Assembly (NCBI GenBank): GCA_003492055.1
Contig: DMZE01000199.1
Coordinates: 1-5,781 of the forward strand
DNA from: Cellvibrionales bacterium
Lineage (GTDB): Bacteria; Pseudomonadota; Gammaproteobacteria; Pseudomonadales; UBA7434
Length of the DNA: 5,781 nucleotides
Direction: 5' to 3'
The position numbers and the translations under genes are program-made. Shown in pieces: positions 1 through 5,201 of the stretch; positions within the stretch are counted from its first letter, which is position 1, and each line of letters opens with the position of its first letter. The notes beneath the pieces are model-generated. The model made no database searches and was not told the DNA's origin. It saw nothing but the letters and a program-made list of their open reading frames with translations.

Positions 1-45
1 GTCTCTAGCACTTTTGTCTCTAGAGCATGAGTCTCTAGTACGACA
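1..45. repeat. 15-bp-period direct repeat, three units visible
   Basis: GTCTCTAG occurs at 1-8, 16-23 and 31-38, exactly 15 bp apart, with the other 7 bases of each unit variable. Read on the minus strand it is CTAGAGAC, encoding Leu-Glu-Thr in the presumed gspJ frame. The first copy touches the window edge, so the array may continue outside. The period is a multiple of three, so gain or loss of a unit would keep the reading frame. Confidence 0.8.
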
Positions 46-80
46 GAAATTGGAAATAAATGATTAGCCAAGGACTTCAA
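1..80 (-). CDS. gspJ: Probable start of GspJ, minor pseudopilin (partial, runs off the left edge)
   Basis: Only the first 26 codons are in the window. The frame opens with TTG at 80..78, which overlaps the gspI stop as TTGA, and stays open to the edge. An AGAGGGG ribosome binding site lies 7 nt upstream, inside the end of gspI. The visible peptide reads MKSLANHLFPIS, then VVLETHALETKVLET, a five-residue LETxx repeat encoded by a 15-bp DNA repeat. No prepilin signal (GFTL-E) is reached before the edge, so the identity rests on gene order: gspJ follows gspI in nearly all T2SS operons. If this is gspJ it has an unusually long leader, as does gspH here. GspJ forms the pseudopilus tip with GspI and GspK. 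A second frame is also open across the repeat but lacks a comparable start. The identity is inference. Confidence 0.6.
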   Translation of the reverse strand, partial: MKSLANHLFPISVVLETHALETKVLE

Positions 81-484
81 AAAATGTCCCCTCTAAAGCC
101 GCTTAATAAAATGGTTGCCGATTGATTGCTAGCCATGCGTCGTTCATTAGGCCGAACCATAACATCAATACGACGCATTTTTTCATTGGGTGTTTCACTA
201 ACAATTAACTCAACACGCCACTCTCGACCGGCATGAGTAATCGTTTCTTCTTCATTAGTCGTATCAGGAAAGTCTTTTTGAAGTAACGCGGTATTTAATG
301 CATATTCAGCAATATACAAGGCTTCGGCCTTATCGCTTATGGTGGCTAAATCACGTGTTGCCTGACCTATATTTCCAAGCAAGGCCACTCCCGAAAGCGC
401 CAGCACGGCCACTGCCACCATAATTTCTATTAGCGTAAAACCACTATTTTTTGAATTCGCTTTTAATTTCGTTTTAGCTTTCAC
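77..484 (-). CDS. gspI: GspI, type II secretion minor pseudopilin
   Basis: 135 residues, a normal length for GspI. The N-terminus is a basic leader (MKAKTKLKANSKNSG, five lysines) followed by the prepilin peptidase site G15|F16, then FTLIE with the conserved Glu at mature position 5 (E20), and a hydrophobic helix to about residue 40. GspI is known as the hub of the GspH-I-J-K tip that primes pseudopilus assembly in the inner membrane. Identity is favoured by FTLIEIMVAVAVLALSGVAL, the AEYALN region (59-64) and REWRVE (87-92), which fit the GspI family, and by position after gspG-gspH. The start is GTG at 484, with an in-frame TGA directly before it and a GGAAG site 9 nt upstream. Its stop overlaps the presumed gspJ start. 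The 135-bp gap before it is unusual in this otherwise tight operon. Confidence 0.93.
   Translation of the reverse strand: MKAKTKLKANSKNSGFTLIEIMVAVAVLALSGVALLGNIGQATRDLATISDKAEALYIAEYALNTALLQKDFPDTTNEEETITHAGREWRVELIVSETPNEKMRRIDVMVRPNERRMASNQSATILLSGFRGDIF
88..94 (-). promoter_or_regulatory. Ribosome binding site for presumed gspJ
   Basis: AGAGGGG on the minus strand, 7 nt before the TTG at 80. It lies within the last codons of gspI. It supports a start at that TTG rather than a later codon, and suggests translational coupling with gspI through the TTGA start/stop overlap. Confidence 0.5.
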
Positions 485-493
485 TCAACATTA

Positions 494-498
494 CTTCC
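494..498 (-). promoter_or_regulatory. Ribosome binding site for gspI
   Basis: GGAAG on the minus strand, 9 nt before the GTG at 484. An ATG between them is in another frame and meets a stop after five codons, so the site supports the GTG start. Confidence 0.4.
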
Positions 499-505
499 GA
501 CTTCA

Positions 506-527
506 ATTCTAGCTTAGATTCTAGCTT
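506..527. repeat. 12-bp tandem repeat, two copies
   Basis: ATTCTAGCTT occurs at 506-515 and again at 518-527, a 12-bp period with AG between the copies. It lies about 20 bp upstream of the gspI start. Like the repeat at the left edge it contains a CTAG core and has a period divisible by three. Confidence 0.7.
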
Positions 528-543
528 CAGCGTTTACGTCAAC

Positions 544-566
544 TTGAGGGTCGCATTTACCTTCAA
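544..566. repeat. Imperfect inverted repeat in the gspH-gspI gap
   Basis: TTGAGGGT (544-551) faces ACCTTCAA (559-566) with a 7-nt loop, 7 of 8 pairs matched. In the operon RNA it could form a modest hairpin. No T-run follows on the minus strand, so it is not a convincing terminator; it could be an mRNA processing or stability element, or chance. Confidence 0.4.
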
Positions 567-619
567 ACTATTTATTACTCAACAAAAGCTAGTATTACTG
601 GGCTTCTAAATTTAGCGTA

Positions 620-1378
620 TTAATCATCTTGAATAGATTTAATTGACGGTAGAGAAAAACCATCACTTATTACTGAAACAACATAATTGTTGGCCACAGC
701 TTCAATAGCAGAAAACTCAATAGTAAACACCGTTACCTCGCCTGAACTTAGCATCAAAATTTGCGGCGTGATTTTTTTATGGGCAATATCCTTTTGGGCA
801 ATATTTTCTGCGTCAATATCACTTTCATCAGCTAAGCCATAGGCCCCAACTCTGTCATTGTCATCGTCGTCACTATCAGAACTATTGCCATCACCAAAAT
901 TAATATCCTGCGGTGCATCATCACTACCAGGCCGCGAAAAACCTTCAATACTCCAAGACATTTTCATAGATTCAGGTAAAGAATGCAGACGAAAAGCTTG
1001 ACCCGTAAGAGGTAGCCAGCTTTGGCTAACTGGATCAAAGCGTACAAGAGAGTATTGGCTTTTATCAATAGCTACACCCAACTGCGAAGAGGTAAAAATA
1101 GCTTCATCCGAAGCAGCAACAACTAGGCGTTGAAAACGCTCAGCCTCAGAACGAAGCTCGCGAGAAAAATTATCGCCTATAGACAATACAATCATGCCCG
1201 AAAACATAGAGATAATGACGAGCACAACCAAAAGCTCAATAAGCGTAAAACCTCCCGACTTATTGGCAAAACCTGTGTAGATTCCACTGCCTGCAGCGCG
1301 CTCATTAACCGTAGTACTTTTATTAACAGCAAAGCTATTTGCCGTTGCAGTTGTTGAAAGCTCTGCCGTATTATCCAT
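620..1378 (-). CDS. gspH: GspH, type II secretion minor pseudopilin, with acidic insert
   Basis: 252 residues, well above the roughly 150-200 usual for GspH. A long polar leader (1-43, rich in Ser, Thr, Ala, Asn) ends in KSGG, then the prepilin site G43|F44, FTLIE with Glu at mature position 5 (E48), and a hydrophobic helix to about 68 (LLVVLVIISMFSGMIVLSIG). The RELRSEAERFQRLV stretch (74-86) after the helix is typical of GspH/FimT-type pseudopilins, and the C-terminal part (from about 205) resumes the family's beta-strand pattern with SSGEVTVFTIEF. Between about 149 and 204 is a low-complexity insert with SSDSDDDDND (166-175) and more Asp/Glu to 191. GspH sits in the tip complex with GspI, J and K. 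The ATG at 1378 lies 20 bp after gspG and has no clear Shine-Dalgarno site; no alternative start lies between it and the cleavage site. Confidence 0.9.
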   Translation of the reverse strand: MDNTAELSTTATANSFAVNKSTTVNERAAGSGIYTGFANKSGGFTLIELLVVLVIISMFSGMIVLSIGDNFSRELRSEAERFQRLVVAASDEAIFTSSQLGVAIDKSQYSLVRFDPVSQSWLPLTGQAFRLHSLPESMKMSWSIEGFSRPGSDDAPQDINFGDGNSSDSDDDDNDRVGAYGLADESDIDAENIAQKDIAHKKITPQILMLSSGEVTVFTIEFSAIEAVANNYVVSVISDGFSLPSIKSIQDD

Positions 1379-1398
1379 AATATTGTTTGGCCGAATAA

Positions 1399-1857
1399 CT
1401 ACCGATCCCAGCTGCTAATATCACTCGCATAACCATCACCACCTACACGCGCATCAGCACCTAAACTCATCAACTCATAAGGCTCTGAACCTTCTCCGGG
1501 ACTAAGATAAACATAATCATTGTCCCATGGATCTAACGGCAACTCACTGCCTTTAAGGTAGCCTTGTGAATTCCAATTTTTAGGCGACGGTGAAGCCTGA
1601 GGCTTTTTAACCAATGCTTCAAGACCTTGATCTGTCGTCGGATAAAAATGATTATCTAACTTATACATATCCAATGCCTGCGATAATGTAGCGATATCCG
1701 CTTTAGCCGTTGTAACTCTTGCGCGATCTACCTGCCCCAAAACATTAGGGCCAATCAAACCAATTAGCATACCCATAATAACGACAACAACCAGCACTTC
1801 AATGAGAGAAAAGCCTTGTTGGTTTTTAGCGAACTGAGATCCGTTAGCGAAATTCAT
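1399..1857 (-). CDS. gspG: GspG, type II secretion major pseudopilin
   Basis: 152 residues. The leader is 15 residues (ending AKNQQG), then the prepilin peptidase site G15|F16 and FSLIE with Glu at mature position 5 (E20), followed by the hydrophobic helix VLVVVVIMGMLIGLIGPNV. Family hallmarks follow in order: ALDMYKLDN (61-69), YPTTDQGLEAL (72-82), the LPLDPWDNDY segment (106-115), and the C-terminal loop GADARVGGDGYASDI (133-147), whose Asp residues correspond to the calcium-binding site known in GspG proteins. It polymerises into the periplasmic pseudopilus that pushes substrates through the secretin. The start is ATG with AAGAAGG ending 4 nt upstream, the best site in the operon, fitting its high required dose. 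It lies 33 bp after gspF. Confidence 0.98.
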   Translation of the reverse strand: MNFANGSQFAKNQQGFSLIEVLVVVVIMGMLIGLIGPNVLGQVDRARVTTAKADIATLSQALDMYKLDNHFYPTTDQGLEALVKKPQASPSPKNWNSQGYLKGSELPLDPWDNDYVYLSPGEGSEPYELMSLGADARVGGDGYASDISSWDR

Positions 1858-1861
1858 AATA

Positions 1862-1868
1862 CCTTCTT
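1862..1868 (-). promoter_or_regulatory. Ribosome binding site for gspG
   Basis: AAGAAGG on the minus strand, 4 nt before the gspG ATG. It is the closest match to the Shine-Dalgarno consensus among the genes here, consistent with GspG being the most abundant pseudopilin. Confidence 0.55.
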
Positions 1869-1890
1869 AGTTATCTTAGTAATGGTTAAG

Positions 1891-3114
1891 TTAAACGATA
1901 GAATTAAGATTGACGATAGGCAATAAAATTGCCACCACAATCACGAAAACACAAACGCCCATGAGTAAAAGCATGAGCGGTTCAAGAATGCCAAGCATCA
2001 CGGCAATAAGACCTTCTAAATCTCGTTGTTGAGCTGTTGCTATTCGCTCCAGCATTTTATCAAGCTCACCACTTTGCTCGCCACTAGCAATCATATGCAG
2101 CATCATTGGCGGAAAGTAACCACCCTCTGCTAAAGCTCTATTTAAGCTAGTACCTTCTTGCACTTGCTGAGTAGCCTGATTCACGCGACGTCTTAGCCAG
2201 TGATTAGCTAAAACCTGCCCAGCAATTTTCAAGGCATCAACTAACGGTACTCCCGAGGCGGTTAAAATACTTAAGGTACTGGCAAACTGAGCAGTATTAG
2301 TGCCACGAGATAACCTTCCTATTAAAGGTAAACTGAGTATATTTCGATGCCACTTAATTTGTATTTCAGGCTTAGACAAGGCCGATTTAATAGCGGAAAC
2401 AAAAAGCACTATACCAATAAATAATAACCAGCCTTTGTTAACAATAAAATCACTCGTAGCGATAAGTACCTGTGTTATCCACGGCAGCGTTTGCCCCTGA
2501 GTATTAAAGACCTTGACCACATCGGGCACCACAAAAACCATCAGCAAGGTAACAACGCCAATTGCCATAAAAAATAAAATGGCAGGATAGATCATCGCCA
2601 TTTGTACTTTCTGACGAGAGGCCTGTGAGGCTTCGGTATAATCCGCCAGTTTCTCCATGACTAAATCAAGAAAACCTGCCGACTCACCCGCTTGAATAGT
2701 GGAACGATATAAATTATTAAATACACTAGGGAATTCAGCCATAGCATCGGCCAAGGTATAACCTTCCAACACTTTAGAGCGCACAGCCAGTAATATTCCG
2801 TTTACTCTGGCTTTCTCAGATTGCTTGGCAATGGTTCCTAACGCTTCTTCTAAGGGTATGCCTGCAGCAACGAGCGTCGCCATTTGACGAGTAATTAAAG
2901 CAAGATCAGCGGTATTTAAGGAGGGGCGACGAAAGCTAAAACCAACACTGCCAGCCTTTTGCTTTTCATCCGACTGACCTGCAGGAGTAATATCTAAAGG
3001 CATTAACCCTTGCTCACGCAACTGCTGTCGCACTTGCCGTGCGCTATCTGCGTCCAATACACCTTTTTGTTGCTTGCCGCCCGCGTCGAGCGCTTTATAG
3101 CTAAAAGCAGCCAC
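1891..3114 (-). CDS. gspF: GspF, type II secretion inner-membrane platform protein
   Basis: 407 residues, the usual length. The N-terminal motif FSYKALDAGGKQQKG and DSARQVRQQLREQGLMPL are family hallmarks. Two homologous T2SSF domains follow: the first from about 73 (ITRQMATLVAAGIPLEEAL), the second from about 276 (QFASTLSILTASGVPLVDAL). Three membrane segments are visible: about 174-197, 228-243 and 372-400. GspF is the integral inner-membrane core that couples GspE ATP hydrolysis to pseudopilin assembly, with GspL and GspM. The start is GTG at 3114, 4 bp after the gspE stop, with GAGGG in the last codons of gspE; the protein begins exactly at the family's conserved N-terminus, which supports this start. 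Translation is probably coupled to gspE. Confidence 0.97.
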   Translation of the reverse strand: MAAFSYKALDAGGKQQKGVLDADSARQVRQQLREQGLMPLDITPAGQSDEKQKAGSVGFSFRRPSLNTADLALITRQMATLVAAGIPLEEALGTIAKQSEKARVNGILLAVRSKVLEGYTLADAMAEFPSVFNNLYRSTIQAGESAGFLDLVMEKLADYTEASQASRQKVQMAMIYPAILFFMAIGVVTLLMVFVVPDVVKVFNTQGQTLPWITQVLIATSDFIVNKGWLLFIGIVLFVSAIKSALSKPEIQIKWHRNILSLPLIGRLSRGTNTAQFASTLSILTASGVPLVDALKIAGQVLANHWLRRRVNQATQQVQEGTSLNRALAEGGYFPPMMLHMIASGEQSGELDKMLERIATAQQRDLEGLIAVMLGILEPLMLLLMGVCVFVIVVAILLPIVNLNSIV

Positions 3115-3118
3115 TTAG

Positions 3119-4747
3119 CTAACCCTCTTGCGTAACACGTAAAATTTCTTCAACTGTGGTAATCCCTTCTAACACTTTCTCTTTTCCGTCATCAAGAATG
3201 CTTCGACCCGCTAAACGCGCTTCTTTAATCATGACATCTTCAGCTACTTTGTCGTGAATCATACGGCGGATATTACTATCAACAGAGACAATTTCATAAA
3301 TACCCCTTCGACCACGATAACCACTGTTATTACATCGCTTACAGCCTACAGGTTTAAACATTGAGTGGCCAACATGCTCACCCAAGCCAAGGAATTCACG
3401 CTCGCTATTATCGGGTAAATAAGGCGCTTTGCAATCGGGGCATAATACTCGAACTAAACGCTGCGCCACTACACCGACCAAACTGGATGATAATAGAAAC
3501 GGCTCAACGCCCATATCAAACATTCGTGTTACCGCACCAACGGCTGTATTAGTGTGCAATGTGCTCAAGACTAAATGTCCCGTCAAACTTGCTTGAACCG
3601 CAATATCAGCAGTTTCAGAGTCACGAATCTCACCAACCATTACGACATCAGGATCCTGCCTCAACATGGCTCTCAAGCCACGAGCAAAGGTCATTTCAGC
3701 TTTATTGTTAACCTGCGTCTGACCAATACCTTCAATATTATATTCAATCGGATCTTCAACGGTTAGAATGTTACGCGAGGCATCATTAAGCTCACTCAAA
3801 CCAGCATATAAAGACGTTGTTTTACCAGAGCCTGTAGGGCCAGTGACTAACACAATACCGTGCGGGCGATGCAGAATCTTTTTGAATCGCGCTAACTCTT
3901 TTTTCTCCATGCCCAGCGATGATAAATTTAAACGTCCAGCTTGCTTATCGAGCAGACGCATAACCACTCTTTCGCCATTACTTGATGGCATTGTCGATAC
4001 GCGCAAATCGATTTCACGACCACCAATACGAATCGAAATACGACCATCTTGTGGAACACGTTTTTCGGCAATATCCAGTTTCGCCATAACCTTAATACGC
4101 GACACCAGTAATGGCGCTAATACTCGTTTGGGCTCAACCACTTCACGCAGAACACCGTCAACTCTATAACGAACAACTAAACGTTTTTCAAAAGTTTCAA
4201 TATGGATGTCAGACGCGTTCTCTTTTACGGCTTCGGTTAACAAGGCATTAATTAATCGAATAATCGGAGCGTCGTCTTCCTGCTCAAGTAAATCCTCAGA
4301 TTCTGGCACAGAATCAGCCAAGCTGGCTAAATCCATCTCGTCGCCAAGATCTTCCACCATTTGCATGGCTTCATTATTACGGCTTTCATAAGCCTGTGCT
4401 AACAAGCCATCAAAGCGGCTTTCTTTTACCGCCTCACAAATAAAGCTGACACCAAGGTGTCGCTGAATTTCTGCAACCACACTCTGACCAATAGTCTCCT
4501 TATGGTAGAGCGTAATTTTAATACCATCATCCAAAACAAAGCCGCCACAGCGTTTTGCAAATGGAAATGGCAGCAACGGTCTTGCCGTCTCATCAACTTG
4601 TGATTCAAGCGCGTCGCTTTCTTCAGACGAAATTGCCTGTTGGAGATCCTGATCCTTGGTTGGATCATTATCCAGGATATCTTTCTGATCTGAATCTTGG
4701 CCCGAACCGTCTCCGGTACCCAAGAGCGAATTTATATAACTTTCCAA
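3119..4747 (-). CDS. gspE: GspE, type II secretion assembly ATPase
   Basis: 542 residues, somewhat longer than the roughly 500 usual. Order: an acidic low-complexity tail (11-56); the N-domain beginning LPFPFAKR (59-66), which in the family binds GspL; the DAPIIRLINALLTEAV...ASDIHIE segment (159-184); the arginine-containing core VPQDGRISIR (231-240). Catalytic motifs are intact: Walker A GPTGSGKT (303-310, Lys309), Asp box LTVEDPIEY (328-336), Walker B VMVGEIRD (369-376, Glu373) and His box TGHLVLSTLHTN (389-400). The zinc-type tetracysteine is present: C436, C439, C469, C472. It is a cytoplasmic hexameric ATPase that powers pseudopilus assembly. The start is TTG at 4747; an in-frame TAA lies two codons upstream, GGGG sits 8 nt upstream, and no Met occurs until residue 128, well inside the N-domain. 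First gene of the operon. Confidence 0.98.
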   Translation of the reverse strand: MESYINSLLGTGDGSGQDSDQKDILDNDPTKDQDLQQAISSEESDALESQVDETARPLLPFPFAKRCGGFVLDDGIKITLYHKETIGQSVVAEIQRHLGVSFICEAVKESRFDGLLAQAYESRNNEAMQMVEDLGDEMDLASLADSVPESEDLLEQEDDAPIIRLINALLTEAVKENASDIHIETFEKRLVVRYRVDGVLREVVEPKRVLAPLLVSRIKVMAKLDIAEKRVPQDGRISIRIGGREIDLRVSTMPSSNGERVVMRLLDKQAGRLNLSSLGMEKKELARFKKILHRPHGIVLVTGPTGSGKTTSLYAGLSELNDASRNILTVEDPIEYNIEGIGQTQVNNKAEMTFARGLRAMLRQDPDVVMVGEIRDSETADIAVQASLTGHLVLSTLHTNTAVGAVTRMFDMGVEPFLLSSSLVGVVAQRLVRVLCPDCKAPYLPDNSEREFLGLGEHVGHSMFKPVGCKRCNNSGYRGRRGIYEIVSVDSNIRRMIHDKVAEDVMIKEARLAGRSILDDGKEKVLEGITTVEEILRVTQEG

Positions 4748-4755
4748 TATTTAAA

Positions 4756-4759
4756 CCCC
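4756..4759 (-). promoter_or_regulatory. Weak ribosome binding site for gspE
   Basis: GGGG on the minus strand, 8 nt before the TTG start. With the in-frame TAA just upstream, it supports TTG as the start. Both the site and the start codon are weak, suggesting modest GspE translation. Confidence 0.4.
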
Positions 4760-4795
4760 AAATGTTTAACCAACATCATTATCTAGCATCTCTTT

Positions 4796-4823
4796 TTAAT
4801 ACTTGCACCCAAAATTCATTCAA
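4796..4823 (-). promoter_or_regulatory. Candidate sigma-70 promoter for the gspE operon
   Basis: TTGAAT (4823..4818) and TATTAA (4801..4796) on the minus strand, separated by 16 bp, each matching 4 of 6 consensus bases. It is about 50 bp from the gspE start. A second possible -10, GATAAT (4783..4778), matches 5 of 6 but has no good -35. The call is weak in such AT-rich sequence. Confidence 0.25.
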
Positions 4824-4900
4824 TCAATCTGAGCTGCCGAAAAAGAGAATAAAAATGCAGTAGCGCTCAAAAATCATGCAGGTCAATAAGTAGTCTAATT

Positions 4901-4919
4901 GATAGACGCCAGATCTATC
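4901..4919. repeat. Inverted repeat GATAGA-N7-TCTATC
   Basis: Perfect 6-bp arms at 4901-4906 and 4914-4919 with a 7-bp centre that contains CCAGA. The 19-bp size and symmetry suit a dimeric transcription factor operator. It lies 154 bp upstream of the gspE start. No regulator can be named. Confidence 0.35.
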
Positions 4920-5116
4920 GTAAAGTAACATCCAGCGCTCAATGTAAACGTCAGAATACACACAGTATATGGCATCGAAAAGATTTTTTGAGCTCTGCCG
5001 CTAAAATTGACAATACTTTTGATGATTCACGGGTAAATTGTTGGAAATTAGTAAGTTTTTGGATATTTTAAAGCCTTATGCGAGCGCTTTACAGATTTAG
5101 CAGTCTATAATGAACA

Positions 5117-5146
5117 TTGATTGGCATCGTTAATTACCGTTATAAA
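5117..5146 (+). promoter_or_regulatory. Candidate sigma-70 promoter for gspC
   Basis: TTGATT (5117-5122) and TATAAA (5141-5146) with an 18-bp spacer, matching 4 and 5 of 6 bases. Initiation would fall near 5153, giving a leader of about 50 nt before the gspC ATG. An AGCGCT palindrome covers the predicted start of transcription. A perfect TATAAT at 5106-5111 is an alternative, but its -35 position is occupied by another AGCGCT rather than a TTGACA-like box. Confidence 0.4.
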
Positions 5147-5201
5147 AGCGCTGTCATAACTAACCATAAATTAGCGCTGCAAAGAATCTAACATATTTAG
5201 A

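Larger units (their letters stand above)
485..619. other. Gap between gspH and gspI with no clear gene
   Basis: Other gene junctions in this operon are 4 to 33 bp or overlapping; this one is 135 bp. It contains a 12-bp tandem repeat (506-527) and an imperfect inverted repeat (544-566). A weak promoter-like pair on the minus strand, TTGACG (542..537) and TCTAAG (518..513) with an 18-bp spacer, could give gspI its own transcript, but such matches are common by chance. One frame, from about 533 to 474, reads as KLE/LKS-rich peptide and ends just inside gspI; it lacks a good start and site. Confidence 0.5.
4862..5178. repeat. Cluster of five AGCGCT palindromes
   Basis: The self-complementary hexamer AGCGCT occurs at 4862-4867, 4934-4939, 5083-5088, 5147-5152 and 5173-5178. 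The two copies nearest gspE extend to a shared AGCGCTCAA. The copy at 5147 follows directly on a candidate gspC -10 box, the copy at 5173 is in the putative 5' leader, and the copy at 5083 sits 17 bp before a TATAAT. I noted one further copy in the window, inside gspF near 3088. They could be binding sites for a regulator; none is identified. Confidence 0.5.
4748..5201. other. Divergent gspC-gspE control region, no gene seen
   Basis: 454 bp between the start codons of gspE (minus) and gspC (plus). I see no reading frame with a credible start and site; the frames that cross it are antisense shadows of gspE or gspC. It holds candidate promoters for both directions, five AGCGCT palindromes and the inverted repeat at 4901-4919. 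In the Pseudomonas xcp locus the equivalent region carries quorum-sensing control; I find no convincing lux box (CT-N12-AG symmetric) here. Confidence 0.7.

Noticed and set aside
1..45. CRISPR array
   Set aside because: The repeat unit is only 8 bp with 7-bp variable parts, far below CRISPR repeat and spacer sizes, and it fits a coding period.
544..566. Rho-independent terminator between gspH and gspI
   Set aside because: The stem is imperfect and no run of T follows it on the minus strand; gspI and gspJ must still be transcribed.
3768..4169. 133-residue plus-strand frame
   Set aside because: Fully antisense to the catalytic core of gspE, where the Walker A and surrounding motifs explain the conservation.
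4555..4863. 102-residue plus-strand frame reaching into the control region
   Set aside because: Most of it is antisense to the N-terminal part of gspE, and its extension into the intergenic DNA shows no protein-like features.
5007..5039. Perfect TTGACA as a gspC -35 box
   Set aside because: The only -10-like sequence nearby (TAAATT, 5034-5039) is 21 bp away, too far for sigma-70, and the normally spaced position reads CGGGTA.
4970..5129. TGGCATCG at 4970-4977 and 5122-5129 as sigma-54 boxes or a paired operator
   Set aside because: Neither copy has the GC needed at the -12 position of a sigma-54 promoter. Two copies of an 8-mer without symmetry are weak evidence.
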